From Pseudohongiella sp. O18 (GTDB lineage: Bacteria > Pseudomonadota > Gammaproteobacteria > Pseudomonadales > Pseudohongiellaceae): 64,000 bases of DNA. Below are positions 38,973 to 48,095 of the stretch, piece by piece. The notes beneath the pieces are model-generated. The model did no database searches. It saw only the letters and a program-made list of their open reading frames with translations, and was not told the origin of the DNA. The first letter of the stretch is position 1. Every line of letters starts with the position of its first letter. The stretch lies in assembly GCF_021729085.1 (NCBI RefSeq), contig NZ_JAJSAR010000002.1, forward strand, positions 682,001 to 746,000, given 5' to 3'. The translations under genes were made by a program, and so were the position numbers.

Positions 38973-40256
38973 ATGGCAGATGATCGCTACAATAAGGGTG
39001 ATGACAACGGCAAGCTGCTTTATTGTTCATTCTGTGGCAAAAGTCAGCACGAAGTCCGCAAGTTGATCGCAGGCCCTTCGGTGTTTGTGTGCGATGAGTG
39101 CGTGGATCTGTGTAACGATATTATTCGTGAAGAGATCCAGGAGAAGGAAGCCGAATCGGGACGCAAGAAATTGCCCGTTCCCGAAGAAATCAAGGCGACG
39201 CTTGATGAGTATGTTATCGGTCAGGACCAGGCTAAAAAGGTTCTGTCGGTGGCCGTCTACAACCATTACAAGCGCCTCGGTTACGATAACAAAGGCACTG
39301 ACGTCGAACTCGGCAAAAGTAATATCCTGATGATCGGCCCGACCGGTACGGGCAAGACATTGCTGGCCGAGACGCTTGCCCGATTGTTGGATGTGCCGTT
39401 CACCATTGCCGATGCTACCACTCTGACAGAAGCTGGTTATGTGGGTGAGGATGTCGAGAACATCATCCAGAAGCTGTTGCAGAAATGCGACTATGATGTT
39501 GAAAAGGCTCAAATTGGTATTGTCTACATCGACGAAATCGACAAGATTTCACGTAAGTCCGACAATCCTTCAATCACCCGCGATGTGTCAGGCGAGGGTG
39601 TGCAGCAGGCGTTGCTGAAGCTCATCGAAGGCACTGTGGCTTCAGTTCCGCCGCAGGGTGGTCGTAAGCATCCGCAACAGGAATTCCTGCAGGTTGATAC
39701 CTCCAATATTCTATTTATCTGTGGTGGCGCGTTTGCCGGCCTGGACAAGATAATCCGCGATCGCTCTGAAAAAAGTGGTATTGGTTTCACCGCAGAGGTT
39801 CGCAGCAAAGACGAAGACAAGCTGCTGGGCGATGCCTTCCGCAAGGTTGAGCCAGAAGATCTGGTCAAGTTTGGCCTGATACCAGAGTTTGTCGGCCGTC
39901 TGCCAATGATTGCCACGCTGGACGAGCTGGACCTGGATGCGCTGGTGAGAATTCTTAAAGAGCCCAAGAACTCACTGGTTAAGCAATATGCCAAACTGTT
40001 TGATATGGAAGGCGTAGAAATTCAGTTCCGCGACGACGCACTGCAGGCGGTTGCCCGCAAGGCGAAAGAGCGCAAAACTGGCGCGCGTGGCCTGCGGTCA
40101 ATCATGGAAAGTGTACTGCTGGACAGTATGTACCAGATTCCCTCAATGGGTAATGTCACCAAAGTGATCATCGACGAGGCAGTCATCAAAGGTGAATCTG
40201 AACCGCTGTTGATGTACGAAGCTGATCAGCAGAGCTCTTCTCGCAAGGCGGACTGA
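38973..40256 (+). CDS. clpX: ATP-dependent Clp protease ATP-binding subunit ClpX
   Basis: ClpX unfolds tagged substrates and feeds them to ClpP. The N-terminal zinc domain has [14 protein letters not shown] and [10 protein letters not shown] (about residues 15-45). The AAA+ domain has Walker [13 protein letters not shown] near residue 118, Walker [12 protein letters not shown], the IGF loop ([11 protein letters not shown]) that docks on ClpP, and the sensor-2 [11 protein letters not shown]. The protein is 427 residues long. It is followed by a hairpin and then lon with its own promoter. Confidence 0.97.
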   Translation: MADDRYNKGDDNGKLLYCSFCGKSQHEVRKLIAGPSVFVCDECVDLCNDIIREEIQEKEAESGRKKLPVPEEIKATLDEYVIGQDQAKKVLSVAVYNHYKRLGYDNKGTDVELGKSNILMIGPTGTGKTLLAETLARLLDVPFTIADATTLTEAGYVGEDVENIIQKLLQKCDYDVEKAQIGIVYIDEIDKISRKSDNPSITRDVSGEGVQQALLKLIEGTVASVPPQGGRKHPQQEFLQVDTSNILFICGGAFAGLDKIIRDRSEKSGIGFTAEVRSKDEDKLLGDAFRKVEPEDLVKFGLIPEFVGRLPMIATLDELDLDALVRILKEPKNSLVKQYAKLFDMEGVEIQFRDDALQAVARKAKERKTGARGLRSIMESVLLDSMYQIPSMGNVTKVIIDEAVIKGESEPLLMYEADQQSSSRKAD

Positions 40257-40300
40257 TTTTAGTTCGCCCGCACGACTGCATACCCTGTAATACTGATTGA

Positions 40301-40319
40301 AGGCCACCACTGGTGGCCT
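40301..40319. terminator. Hairpin after clpX
   Basis: AGGCCACC and GGTGGCCT form a perfect 8-bp stem with a 3-base loop, 44 bases after the clpX stop. No T-run follows on the plus strand, so termination would be weak or Rho-assisted; it may instead stabilise the clpX message 3' end. Confidence 0.4.
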
Positions 40320-40356
40320 AAATCGCTCCCCGGATCGTACTCTTCGTAAAATCATA

Positions 40357-40387
40357 CTTGAAATCGGTCGGCTCTGGCCTCACATTA
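40357..40387 (+). promoter_or_regulatory. Heat-shock (sigma32-like) promoter of lon
   Basis: CTTGAAA at 40357-40363 matches the sigma32 -35 consensus exactly. After a 14-base spacer CCTCACATTA (40378-40387) resembles the CCCCAT-type -10. It lies about 40 bases before the lon start, where a heat-shock promoter is known in E. coli. Confidence 0.6.
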
Positions 40388-40424
40388 AAGGTCAACAGTC
40401 ACTGAGAATTTGACGAGAGTATTT

Positions 40425-42854
40425 ATGGGCGATGTATCCGATAATCCCACCAATGTAAATTCTAGCCTGCCGCTGCTGCCGCTTCGCGACGTTGTGGTCT
40501 ACCCGCAGATCGTGCAGCCACTGTTTGTCGGTCGCCCCAGATCCATCAAGGCGCTTGAAGTTGCCATGCACAGTCATAAGCAGGTGCTGCTGGTAGCCCA
40601 AAAGAACGCCTCCGACGATGATCCCGGGATCAAGGATATATTTGCCGTCGGCACGGTCGCTACCATTCTGCAACTGATACGCCTGCCTGATGGCACCGTA
40701 AAGGTGCTGGTGGAAGGTGTCACACGAGCTCGCATCAAGTCCGTTGAGCTTGAAGACGACTATTTCCAGAGCCAGGTCATGCCGCTGCACACGGACCCGC
40801 TGCCAGACAAGCAGGGCCAGCTGCTGCTGAGATCCCTGATGTCGCAGTTTGACCAGTATGTGCAGCTCAGCCGCAAGATACCGCCGGAAGTCATGAGCTC
40901 CATATCTGGTATCGACGAACCTGGGCGCATGGTGGATACCATCGCTTCACATATGTCTCTGCAGCTGCAGGAAAAACAGAATCTGCTTGAGCTGGTGAAT
41001 CTGCAGTCGCGAATTGAGCATCTGATGGGGCTTATCGAGGCTGAAATCGACCTGTTTCAGGTTGAAAAGCGTATTCGTGGTCGTGTCAAAAAGCAGATGG
41101 AGAAAAGCCAGCGCGAGTACTACCTGAATGAGCAAATGAAAGCCATCCAGAAGGAAATGGGTGAGCTGGAAGATGCTCCCAATGAGGCAGAAGAGCTCAA
41201 GAACAAGATCGACAAGGCCGGCATGCCGAAAGAGGCAAAAGACAAGGCACTGGCAGAATGGAACAAGCTGAAGATGATGTCGCCGATGTCATCCGAGGCG
41301 TCGGTGGTTCGCACCTATCTGGACTGGATGGTGAACGTGCCCTGGAAAAAGCGCAGCAAAATCAGTCTGCAGCTGGATAAGGCCGAAGAAATTCTGAATG
41401 CTGACCATTACGGACTGGAAGAGGTCAAGGAGCGCATTCTTGAGTATCTCGCGGTTCAGAAACGGGTTCGTAAACTCAAGGGACCGATTTTGTGTCTGGT
41501 GGGTCCGCCCGGCGTAGGTAAAACCTCTCTGGGTGAATCGATCGCGCGGTCCACGAACCGAAAATTTGTTCGCATGGCACTTGGCGGCGTTCGCGATGAG
41601 GCTGAGATTCGCGGCCACCGTCGAACCTATATCGGATCGTTGCCCGGTAAACTGCTGCAGAAGCTGTCGAAAACCGGTGTGAAAAATCCATTGTTCCTGC
41701 TGGATGAGATCGACAAGATGGGCATGGATCATCGTGGTGACCCTGCATCGGCACTGCTGGAAGTCCTGGATCCGGAGCAGAACAAGTCATTTAACGACCA
41801 CTATCTGGAAGTTGATTTTGACCTGTCCGAGGTGATGTTCGTCTGTACCTCCAACACCATGAATATTCCTGGCCCATTATTGGACCGTATGGAAGTTATT
41901 CGCCTGCCAGGTTACACCGAGGCTGAAAAAATCAATATCGCATCACGCTATCTGTTGCCCAAGCAGCTTGAGGCCAATGGCCTGAAGAAGGGCGAGCTGA
42001 CGGTGCCTGATGAGACTGTGCGCGATCTCATCCGTTATTACACACGCGAGGCTGGTGTCCGCGGGCTAGAGCGCGAGATAGCCAAGCTGTGCCGCAAAGT
42101 TGTCAAAAAAGCGGCGCTGGAAGAGGGTAGAGGCGGTAAGAAACCCGCGGGCATCGTCCTGTCTCCAGACCTGCTGGAAGAGTATTCCGGTGTTCGAAAA
42201 TTCGATTACGGCCGGGCAGAAGAAGACAATCGGGTCGGCCAGGTTAATGGTCTGGCCTGGACTCAGGTTGGCGGCGAGCTTCTGACCATCGAGTCGGTTG
42301 CCGTAGAGGGCAAAGGCAAAACTGTCAAGACGGGTTCGCTCGGTGATGTCATGCAGGAGTCCATCCAGGCTGCGCTGACTGTTGTGCGCAGCCGGTCAGC
42401 GATGCTGGGACTGAAATCCAACTTTCATGAATCAGTTGATCTGCATATTCACGTACCTGAAGGTGCAACTCCCAAGGACGGCCCGAGTGCCGGTATTGGA
42501 ATGTGTACTGCACTGGTGTCTGTTCTGACAGGCATACCTGTGCGAGCCGACGTGGCAATGACGGGCGAAATTACACTACGGGGTCAGGTGTTGCGAATTG
42601 GTGGTTTGAAGGAGAAGCTGCTTGCTGCGCATCGTGGCAATATCAAAACAGTCATTATTCCTGCTGATAATGAAAGGGACCTGAAAGAGATTCCGGATAA
42701 CATCAAAGCTGAGCTCTCAATACACCCGGTCAAGTGGATAGACGAGGTTCTGGAGATTGCGCTTGAAAGAATGCCAACCCCCATTCCTCCGCAGGAAGGT
42801 GTGTTGCCAGAGCATAGCCAGGAGGGTGATAAAAAAGCCGTCAGCACGCACTGA
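40425..42854 (+). CDS. lon: ATP-dependent protease Lon
   Basis: Lon degrades misfolded and short-lived regulatory proteins. The LON N-domain opens with [14 protein letters not shown]. The AAA+ module has Walker [15 protein letters not shown] and Walker [11 protein letters not shown]. The peptidase domain has the catalytic Ser in [11 protein letters not shown] and Lys within [13 protein letters not shown]. At 809 residues it is full-length. ATG 40425 follows GACGAGAG; an in-frame TTG at 40410 is less likely. Transcription probably depends on the sigma32-like promoter just upstream. Confidence 0.97.
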   Translation: MGDVSDNPTNVNSSLPLLPLRDVVVYPQIVQPLFVGRPRSIKALEVAMHSHKQVLLVAQKNASDDDPGIKDIFAVGTVATILQLIRLPDGTVKVLVEGVTRARIKSVELEDDYFQSQVMPLHTDPLPDKQGQLLLRSLMSQFDQYVQLSRKIPPEVMSSISGIDEPGRMVDTIASHMSLQLQEKQNLLELVNLQSRIEHLMGLIEAEIDLFQVEKRIRGRVKKQMEKSQREYYLNEQMKAIQKEMGELEDAPNEAEELKNKIDKAGMPKEAKDKALAEWNKLKMMSPMSSEASVVRTYLDWMVNVPWKKRSKISLQLDKAEEILNADHYGLEEVKERILEYLAVQKRVRKLKGPILCLVGPPGVGKTSLGESIARSTNRKFVRMALGGVRDEAEIRGHRRTYIGSLPGKLLQKLSKTGVKNPLFLLDEIDKMGMDHRGDPASALLEVLDPEQNKSFNDHYLEVDFDLSEVMFVCTSNTMNIPGPLLDRMEVIRLPGYTEAEKINIASRYLLPKQLEANGLKKGELTVPDETVRDLIRYYTREAGVRGLEREIAKLCRKVVKKAALEEGRGGKKPAGIVLSPDLLEEYSGVRKFDYGRAEEDNRVGQVNGLAWTQVGGELLTIESVAVEGKGKTVKTGSLGDVMQESIQAALTVVRSRSAMLGLKSNFHESVDLHIHVPEGATPKDGPSAGIGMCTALVSVLTGIPVRADVAMTGEITLRGQVLRIGGLKEKLLAAHRGNIKTVIIPADNERDLKEIPDNIKAELSIHPVKWIDEVLEIALERMPTPIPPQEGVLPEHSQEGDKKAVSTH

Positions 42855-42870
42855 TTATCAGTGTTTTATG

Positions 42871-42900
42871 TTGACAGGCATTTCTGGCGCTTGGTATAAA
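42871..42900 (+). promoter_or_regulatory. Probable hupB promoter
   Basis: A perfect TTGACA (42871-42876) and TATAAA (42895-42900) are separated by 18 bases, just after the lon stop. Transcription would start near 42907 and give a leader of almost 200 bases before hupB. The leader begins with a GCGGCC/GGCCGC hairpin at 42913-42927. Confidence 0.65.
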
Positions 42901-43103
42901 GTCACGGTTGTAGCGGCCGCAGGCCGCGCGCCGCTTGAGATTCAGGCGATTTCGAGAGAATCGACATCGGACATTGAATGGCGTAGGTCAGCTACATTTT
43001 GCTGACGGCAAACAAGTAACAAGTATTTAAGGAGTGGCAGGAAGAAACCGCTTCTAAAACCTAACTCAAATTAACATAACAGGTACCAAAACAAGGGGTT
43101 ATC

Positions 43104-43379
43104 GTGAATAAATCAGAACTGATCGAAGCTGTAGCAGCAAGCGCGGATTTACCAAAGGCGGCCGCAGCCCGCGTGATTGACGCAATGATTGATACCATTA
43201 CTGAATCTCTGCAAAAAAGTGAGCCGGTTGTTCTGGTTGGCTTTGGTACGTTCGGCACTAAAGAGCGTGCAGCGCGCACAGGTCGCAATCCCCAGACTGG
43301 CGCTACAATCCAGATCAGCGCCGCCAAAGTTCCAAACTTCAAGCCTGGCAAAGCATTGAAAGACGCTGTTAACGGCTGA
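43104..43379 (+). CDS. hupB: DNA-binding protein HU-beta
   Basis: HU-beta bends and compacts DNA as a dimer. The 91-residue protein is a complete [20 protein letters not shown], then [24 protein letters not shown] with the DNA-gripping arm, and a C-terminal [13 protein letters not shown]. The start is GTG 43104 with AAGGGG upstream. It lies between lon and ppiD as in E. coli and is followed by a strong intrinsic terminator. Confidence 0.96.
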   Translation: MNKSELIEAVAASADLPKAAAARVIDAMIDTITESLQKSEPVVLVGFGTFGTKERAARTGRNPQTGATIQISAAKVPNFKPGKALKDAVNG

Positions 43380-43453
43380 TCAGTTTTTGATCGGCAGGCT
43401 CTGGCCGCTGTCCTAGTCAGAGCGTTATCCGGAGTCAGATCTGGCTCCAACTG

Positions 43454-43478
43454 GGGCGCATCTTGGATGCGCCCTTTT
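43454..43478 (+). terminator. Intrinsic terminator after hupB
   Basis: GGGCGCATC and GATGCGCCC make a perfect 9-bp stem with a TTG loop, followed at once by TTTT. It ends the hupB transcript 30 bases before ppiD, so ppiD must rely on read-through or its own promoter. Confidence 0.9.
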
Positions 43479-43508
43479 AGTTTACATGTATGACATTCAG
43501 GAAGCGCT

Positions 43509-45374
43509 ATGCTGCAGACTATTCGTGACAATTCCCAGGGCGTTGTAGCCAAGATCATTATTGGTTTCATCATTGGCATTTTTGCGCTGTTTGGTGCCGA
43601 GTCCATTGTTGGCGGGTTTCTTGGCAGCAACAATGTAGTCTCGGTCAATGGTGAAGACATTACTGAACAGGAGCTTGCTGTCAGTATTCAGAACCTGATG
43701 GCCTCGATGGGCGCCAATGTAGCGGACTTCGATGAAGAGCTGATCCGCGAGGTCGCGTTGAATCAGTTGATTGAGGATAAATTGTTGATGCAGGCCGCGC
43801 AGGAGTCCGGGATGGCAATCTCTGATGACTCGGTGGATCGACAGATTCTGCGTACCCCCCAGTTCCAGATTGGCGGCGTATTCGACAACGAGATGGCGCG
43901 TCGTACCATGGCTGCACAGGGCTATACGCCCCAGGCTTATCGACAGTTACTGGCAGAGAGCATGATGATGGGGCAGCTGGCTAACGCCTATGCTGCGACG
44001 TCGTTTGTGACGGATGCCGACCTGCAACGCATTGCCGAGCTGCAGACTCAGACCAGAGATTTTCGATATCTTTCAATTCCATTAGGTAACAGAACCCTGG
44101 GCCAGGCGGTTGAGCCAGAGTCGATCGAAGCCTATTACGAACAGAACCCCGAGCAGTTCACAAGCCCCGAACAGGTTTCTGTGGCTTATGTAATGCTGGA
44201 TAAAGACGCCATCTTCGATGAGATCGAAGTCGATGAGGCCACCGTTATGGAGCGCTACGAGGCAGACCGTGATGCTGCCGTCGCTGACGTCGAACGAAGA
44301 GCTGCGCATATACTCTTTGACCTCGGTTCTGGAAGCGAAGAGGAAGTGATTGCGCGCGCAAACGAAGTAAAAGCGCGGATAGATGCGGGCGAGGATTTTG
44401 GTGAGCTGGCCCGGGAGTTCTCCGTAGACGAAGCATCCGCAGCGGAAGATGGTGATATCGGTTTCACAGATGGCAGCGTGTTTCCCCAGGAGATGGAAAG
44501 CGCACTGGCAGCCCTGGAAGTGGGTGAGGTATCTGACCCGGTAGTATCAGAGTTTGGTGTGCACCTGCTTAAGCTGACTGAATATGATGCGCAGGATTAC
44601 CCTCCCTTTGAGGAGGTTGAGGAGCGGCTGAGACGAGAACTCAGCCAGGCGCGCGTTGACGAATTGTACTTCAGTCGACTCGAATCGATGGCCAACCTTG
44701 CGTTTGAGAACTTTGATCTGCAGGCCATCAACGAAGAGCTGGGCCTTGAGATTCAACAGTCAGCGTTCTTTGGCCGTGAAGGTGGTAGCAGCGCGGTGAC
44801 ATCTGATCCTGCCGTTATCGAAGCAGCGTTTTCACCAGAAGTACTGGAAGAAGATCTTAACAGTGATCTTATTGAACTTGGCGAGACACGGGCCGTTGTC
44901 ATTCATCTGGCGGAACATCGACCATCAGCGCTTCAGCCGCTGGAAGACGTTCGCGCCGATATCGCTGTCGAACTTCGTACACAGATGGAGCAGGAGCAGG
45001 CGAGAGCAGTAGGTGAACAAATTCTCGCAGCGCTTCAGGCTGGCGAAAGTATCGATTCATTTGTGCAGCAGGAGTCCCTGGAGTGGTCAGAGAGAGAGGG
45101 TGTTCGTCGCGGTCAATTTGATATCAATACCGAAATAGTGGCCAATGTATTCTCAATGCCGGCGCCAGCGGAGAACGATTCCGAGCTTGCCGGTTTTCAA
45201 CTCAATAATGGTGCCTATGTCGTGATTGAACTGCAGTCGGTCAATGCTGGCAGCCTGGATGAGCTGGGCGAAGACCAGCGTCAGCAGCTGGCAGCCGCCA
45301 TGCTGGAGAATCGTGGGCGAAGTGTGTTTTCTGCACTGTTGAGCAATCTGCAGGAAGAGGCTTCCATCAGGTAG
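43509..45374 (+). CDS. ppiD: Periplasmic folding chaperone PpiD (SurA-like, PPIC)
   Basis: PpiD is an inner-membrane anchored periplasmic chaperone at the Sec translocon. The N-terminus has one transmembrane helix (about residues 15-36), then a SurA-type N-domain with NGEDITEQELA. A parvulin domain follows near residues 260-360 (RRAAHILFDLGSG, FGELAREFSVDEASA, DGDIGFTDG, VSDPVVSEFGVHLLKL) and then a helical C-part. The length of 621 residues is typical. AGGAAG precedes ATG 43509. The hupB-ppiD order is conserved. Confidence 0.95.
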   Translation: MLQTIRDNSQGVVAKIIIGFIIGIFALFGAESIVGGFLGSNNVVSVNGEDITEQELAVSIQNLMASMGANVADFDEELIREVALNQLIEDKLLMQAAQESGMAISDDSVDRQILRTPQFQIGGVFDNEMARRTMAAQGYTPQAYRQLLAESMMMGQLANAYAATSFVTDADLQRIAELQTQTRDFRYLSIPLGNRTLGQAVEPESIEAYYEQNPEQFTSPEQVSVAYVMLDKDAIFDEIEVDEATVMERYEADRDAAVADVERRAAHILFDLGSGSEEEVIARANEVKARIDAGEDFGELAREFSVDEASAAEDGDIGFTDGSVFPQEMESALAALEVGEVSDPVVSEFGVHLLKLTEYDAQDYPPFEEVEERLRRELSQARVDELYFSRLESMANLAFENFDLQAINEELGLEIQQSAFFGREGGSSAVTSDPAVIEAAFSPEVLEEDLNSDLIELGETRAVVIHLAEHRPSALQPLEDVRADIAVELRTQMEQEQARAVGEQILAALQAGESIDSFVQQESLEWSEREGVRRGQFDINTEIVANVFSMPAPAENDSELAGFQLNNGAYVVIELQSVNAGSLDELGEDQRQQLAAAMLENRGRSVFSALLSNLQEEASIR

Positions 45375-45423
45375 TTTACAGTGTTGTTACGCGCACCTGC
45401 TTAGCTGCTGGCAGGTACTAAAG

Positions 45424-45468
45424 CGCCGTCGTCAGGGCCGGAATTTCTTGCCAAGGCGACGGCGTTTT
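45424..45468 (+). terminator. Probable intrinsic terminator after ppiD
   Basis: CGCCGTCG (45424-45431) and CGACGGCG (45457-45464) pair over 8 bp and are followed by TTTT. The loop is long (25 bases) but contains a further GGC/GCC pairing. It is placed 50 bases after ppiD. Confidence 0.5.
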
Positions 45469-45685
45469 GCTAGTTTTCTCCTGCAATTATTTTGGTTGTC
45501 GGGCGGTACGGCTACTTTGACAACACATTGGCGCTATTGCCAAAAAAATAGGTTGTTGACACAAATTGATGTAATTTGTCATCACAAATTTGCAGTCAGA
45601 CAATCACATCAGGGGTTAAAATCCCATTCATAACAAATGGTCTTGGCAGGTGCAGATTGGTGCGTCTGCTCTGGGGCGCTAAATA
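45469..45685. other. Non-coding region before the Mrp operon
   Basis: AT-rich sequence that should hold the operon promoter. TTGACA occurs at 45517-45522 and 45556-45561, but neither has a good -10 hexamer at 16-18 bases. CAAATTGATG (45562-45571) and CATCACAAATTTG (45581-45593) form an interrupted inverted repeat that could bind a regulator. No conserved frame is seen. Confidence 0.4.
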
Positions 45686-46165
45686 ATGAAGCACATGTCA
45701 GCTCTACTGGTCATTCTGGCCGTTCTTTGGTGGATACTCTCCGGTTACACCAAGGTTCTTCTCATCTCACTCGGTGTTGTTTCTGTTATTTTCACCACTT
45801 TTCTTGCTCACCGCATGAACGTGGTTGACGACGAAAGCCACCCTCTGCACCTGAGCTTCAAACTCGTGCGTTACTGGGGCTATCTGCTTGGTCAGATCGT
45901 CATCTCAAATTTTCAGGTCATCAAGGTCATTCTCAGCCCGAACCCCGATATCGATCCATCAGTTGTGCAAACGCGCATCTCCCGACACTCAGAGTTGGGT
46001 AAGGTGGTTCTGGGCAACTCAGTCACACTGACGCCGGGTACTGTTACTCTGGAAGTTAAAGGCGACCTGATCGAAGCCCATGCGCTGAATCGGGCTGCGG
46101 CTCAGGGCGTGCTGAGCGGAGATATGGATGCCCGTGTACCTTCTGAAGTTGAGGTGAAATCATGA
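45686..46165 (+). CDS. mrpE: Monovalent cation/H+ antiporter subunit E
   Basis: MrpE is a small membrane subunit of the multi-subunit Mrp Na+(K+)/H+ antiporter. The 159 residues have two or three N-terminal hydrophobic segments, then the family motif RYWGYLLGQIVISNFQVIKVIL. A cytoplasmic domain with SVTLTPGTVTLEVKGD follows, typical of MrpE/MnhE. It is the first gene of a ten-gene operon and overlaps mrpF by four bases. ATG 45686 has GGGGCG upstream. Confidence 0.92.
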   Translation: MKHMSALLVILAVLWWILSGYTKVLLISLGVVSVIFTTFLAHRMNVVDDESHPLHLSFKLVRYWGYLLGQIVISNFQVIKVILSPNPDIDPSVVQTRISRHSELGKVVLGNSVTLTPGTVTLEVKGDLIEAHALNRAAAQGVLSGDMDARVPSEVEVKS

Positions 46166-46443
46166 TACTGGCCGCTGCTGCCATCGCTATTCTGGTGACA
46201 ATGTTGCTGGCTATCGTTCGGGCATTGCTGGGTCCCAGCATTTTTGATCGCATGCTGGCTGTCAACATGTTCGGAACCAAAACGGTGATGTTGATATCCC
46301 TGATCGCCGCTCTGGCAGGACGGGCCGATTATCTCGACATTGCTCTGGTCTACGCCATGATCAACTTCATCGCCATGATCGCGGTGATGAAGTATTTCGA
46401 ATACGGCACACTTGGCCACGACGGCGAAACTACCGAGGAGTAA
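46162..46443 (+). CDS. mrpF: Monovalent cation/H+ antiporter subunit F
   Basis: A 93-residue membrane protein with three hydrophobic helices. ALLGPSIFDRMLAVNMFGT after the first helix and the LVYAMINFIAMIAVMKYFE segment are MrpF hallmarks. The start overlaps the mrpE stop (ATGA) and mrpG follows after three bases. Role: structural subunit of the Mrp complex in the inner membrane. Confidence 0.92.
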   Translation: MILAAAAIAILVTMLLAIVRALLGPSIFDRMLAVNMFGTKTVMLISLIAALAGRADYLDIALVYAMINFIAMIAVMKYFEYGTLGHDGETTEE

Positions 46444-46446
46444 GTC

Positions 46447-46776
46447 ATGGATCTGTTGCAATGGCTTTCGGCCATCCTGCTGTTGTCCGGCTGTGCGCTG
46501 GGAGTAATAGGTGGTATCGGTATAAACCGGTTTCCAGATTTTTACACCCGGATGCACGCCGCTGGTGTAACCGATACGCTTTGCGCGGGGCTGTTCTTCG
46601 GCGGATTGATGATTCATTTCGGCCTGACTCTGGCGAGCGCTAAACTGTTTCTGATATTCCTTTTTATGTTGTTCACCTGTCCAACATCAACGCACGCCCT
46701 GGCTAAAGCTGCCCGCCATAGCGGACTGGTACCCTGGACTAAAACCAGTGGTGTAGAACAAGGAGCCAGCAAGTGA
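46447..46776 (+). CDS. mrpG: Monovalent cation/H+ antiporter subunit G
   Basis: A 109-residue protein with three predicted helices. IGGIGINRFPDFYTRMHAAGVTDTL is the MrpG/PhaG signature and the C-terminal LFMLFTCPTSTHALAKAARHSG is also typical. The last four bases overlap the start of the DUF4040 gene. It is a membrane subunit of the Mrp complex. Confidence 0.93.
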   Translation: MDLLQWLSAILLLSGCALGVIGGIGINRFPDFYTRMHAAGVTDTLCAGLFFGGLMIHFGLTLASAKLFLIFLFMLFTCPTSTHALAKAARHSGLVPWTKTSGVEQGASK

Positions 46777-47330
46777 TACTGGAACAATTGATTGACATTT
46801 TCCTGCTGGTATTTCTCGCCATCATTTCCATCGCAGTACTGCGGATCCGGGATCTGTTTACGGCAGTCATGCTGTTTGGTATCTACAGCCTAACCTCGGC
46901 ATCACTGTTTATGGTGCTTGACGCGGCGGACGTAGGGTTTACGGAGGCAGCTGTTGGCGCAGGTATTTCGACGATCCTGATGCTGGCAACCATTTCCATG
47001 ACCGGCAGAGAAGAAAAGCCTCTGAAAAAGAAGGGCACCATGCTTCCCCTGGCGGTAGTTGTGATAACTGGCGCGACGCTGGTGTACGGCATAATGGACC
47101 TGCCTCCTTTCGGAGAGCCTGATAACCCGGTTCATACTCATGTTGCTCCGCGCTACATCGAACAGTCCCCGCAGGAGATTGACGTACCCAATTTTGTGAC
47201 TGCAGTGCTGGCCAGCTATCGAGGTTACGACACACTGGGTGAAGTGGTTGTTATTTTTACTGCGGGTGTTGGCGTCATGTTATTGATAGGCCGACGGCGC
47301 AAGCGCAAAGAGGGTATATCCAATGAGTGA
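46773..47330 (+). CDS. Mrp-associated DUF4040/MbhD-MbhE-like subunit
   Basis: A 185-residue membrane protein. Residues 1-75 have the DUF4040 (MbhD) pattern: DLFTAVMLFGIYSLTSASLF and FTEAAVGAGISTILMLATI. This corresponds to the part of MrpA that lies C-terminal to its antiporter-like domain. The second half, with YRGYDTLGEVVVIFTAGVGVMLLIG, resembles the following MbhE-like portion of MrpA. So the MrpA tail is encoded as a separate protein here. GTG 46773 overlaps the mrpG stop; the 3' end overlaps mrpB by eight bases. Confidence 0.8.
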   Translation: MILEQLIDIFLLVFLAIISIAVLRIRDLFTAVMLFGIYSLTSASLFMVLDAADVGFTEAAVGAGISTILMLATISMTGREEKPLKKKGTMLPLAVVVITGATLVYGIMDLPPFGEPDNPVHTHVAPRYIEQSPQEIDVPNFVTAVLASYRGYDTLGEVVVIFTAGVGVMLLIGRRRKRKEGISNE

Positions 47331-47745
47331 CCATCTGATCCTCAGGATCGTCGGCAAGTTTCTCATACCTTATATTCTGCTGTTTGGCCTGTATGTCCAG
47401 TTTCATGGCGATTTCGGCCCAGGTGGCGGCTTTCAGGCGGGTGTGATTTTTGCCTCAGCTTTTGTCATCCATACACTTTTGTTTGGCCTGGAGTCAGCTG
47501 AACGTATTGCGCCGCAATGGGTGTTGAAGATTGTGGCCGCCTCCGGCGTATTGATCTATGCCCTGGTCGGTGTTGCTGCAATGCTGATGGGTGGCAATTA
47601 TCTGGACTATGATTTTCTAGCTGCAGACCCAATAGCTGGTCAGCACATTGGTATTATTCTTGTTGAGTTCGGTGTGGGGCTGACCGTGGCATCAGTGATG
47701 ATGCTGCTGTTCTTCACCTTCGCAGGTCGGGGAGAGGCATCATGA
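47323..47745 (+). CDS. mrpB: Monovalent cation/H+ antiporter subunit B
   Basis: A 140-residue protein of the MnhB/MrpB family with four hydrophobic segments. The signature FLIPYILLFGLYVQFHGDFGPGGGFQAGVI spans the first helix and loop, and GIILVEFGVGLTVASVMMLLFF lies near the end. It overlaps its neighbours on both sides (8 and 4 bases), so it is tightly coupled in the operon. Confidence 0.92.
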   Translation: MSDHLILRIVGKFLIPYILLFGLYVQFHGDFGPGGGFQAGVIFASAFVIHTLLFGLESAERIAPQWVLKIVAASGVLIYALVGVAAMLMGGNYLDYDFLAADPIAGQHIGIILVEFGVGLTVASVMMLLFFTFAGRGEAS

Positions 47746-48095
47746 GTGGACTTGGAGTGTGGAACTACGTCATCATCATTTTTCTGATGATGATCGGTTT
47801 GTACATGGTCATGTCGAGCAGCAATCTGGTCAAGAAGCTGATTGGTCTGAACGTTTTTCAGACATCGGTCTTTTTCCTTTATATCAGTTTTGGTTACATC
47901 GAAGGTGCCACCGGTCCCGTCATGCAGGAAGGCGCATCGCTTTATTCCAACCCTCTGCCTCACGTACTTATCCTGACAGCGATTGTTGTCGGTGTGGCGA
48001 CGACTGCAGTCGGGCTCGCATTGTCAGTACGCATCAAAGAGTCGTTTGGCACGATTGAAGAAGACGAATTACATACAATGGACTCCTCACTCTAA
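47742..48095 (+). CDS. mrpC: Monovalent cation/H+ antiporter subunit C
   Basis: A 117-residue NuoK-like membrane protein. GLYMVMSSSNLVKKLIGLNVFQTSVFFLYISFG and the PLPHVLILTAIVVGVATTAVGLAL segment are the MrpC/MnhC hallmarks, including the acidic and polar positions related to NuoK. It starts in an ATGA overlap with mrpB, and its stop overlaps the next start as TAATG. Confidence 0.94.
   Translation: MSGLGVWNYVIIIFLMMIGLYMVMSSSNLVKKLIGLNVFQTSVFFLYISFGYIEGATGPVMQEGASLYSNPLPHVLILTAIVVGVATTAVGLALSVRIKESFGTIEEDELHTMDSSL

Noticed and set aside
45517-45561. TTGACA sequences as Mrp operon promoters
   Set aside because: Both hexamers are perfect, but no acceptable -10 lies at 16-18 bases from either, so a promoter is not called.
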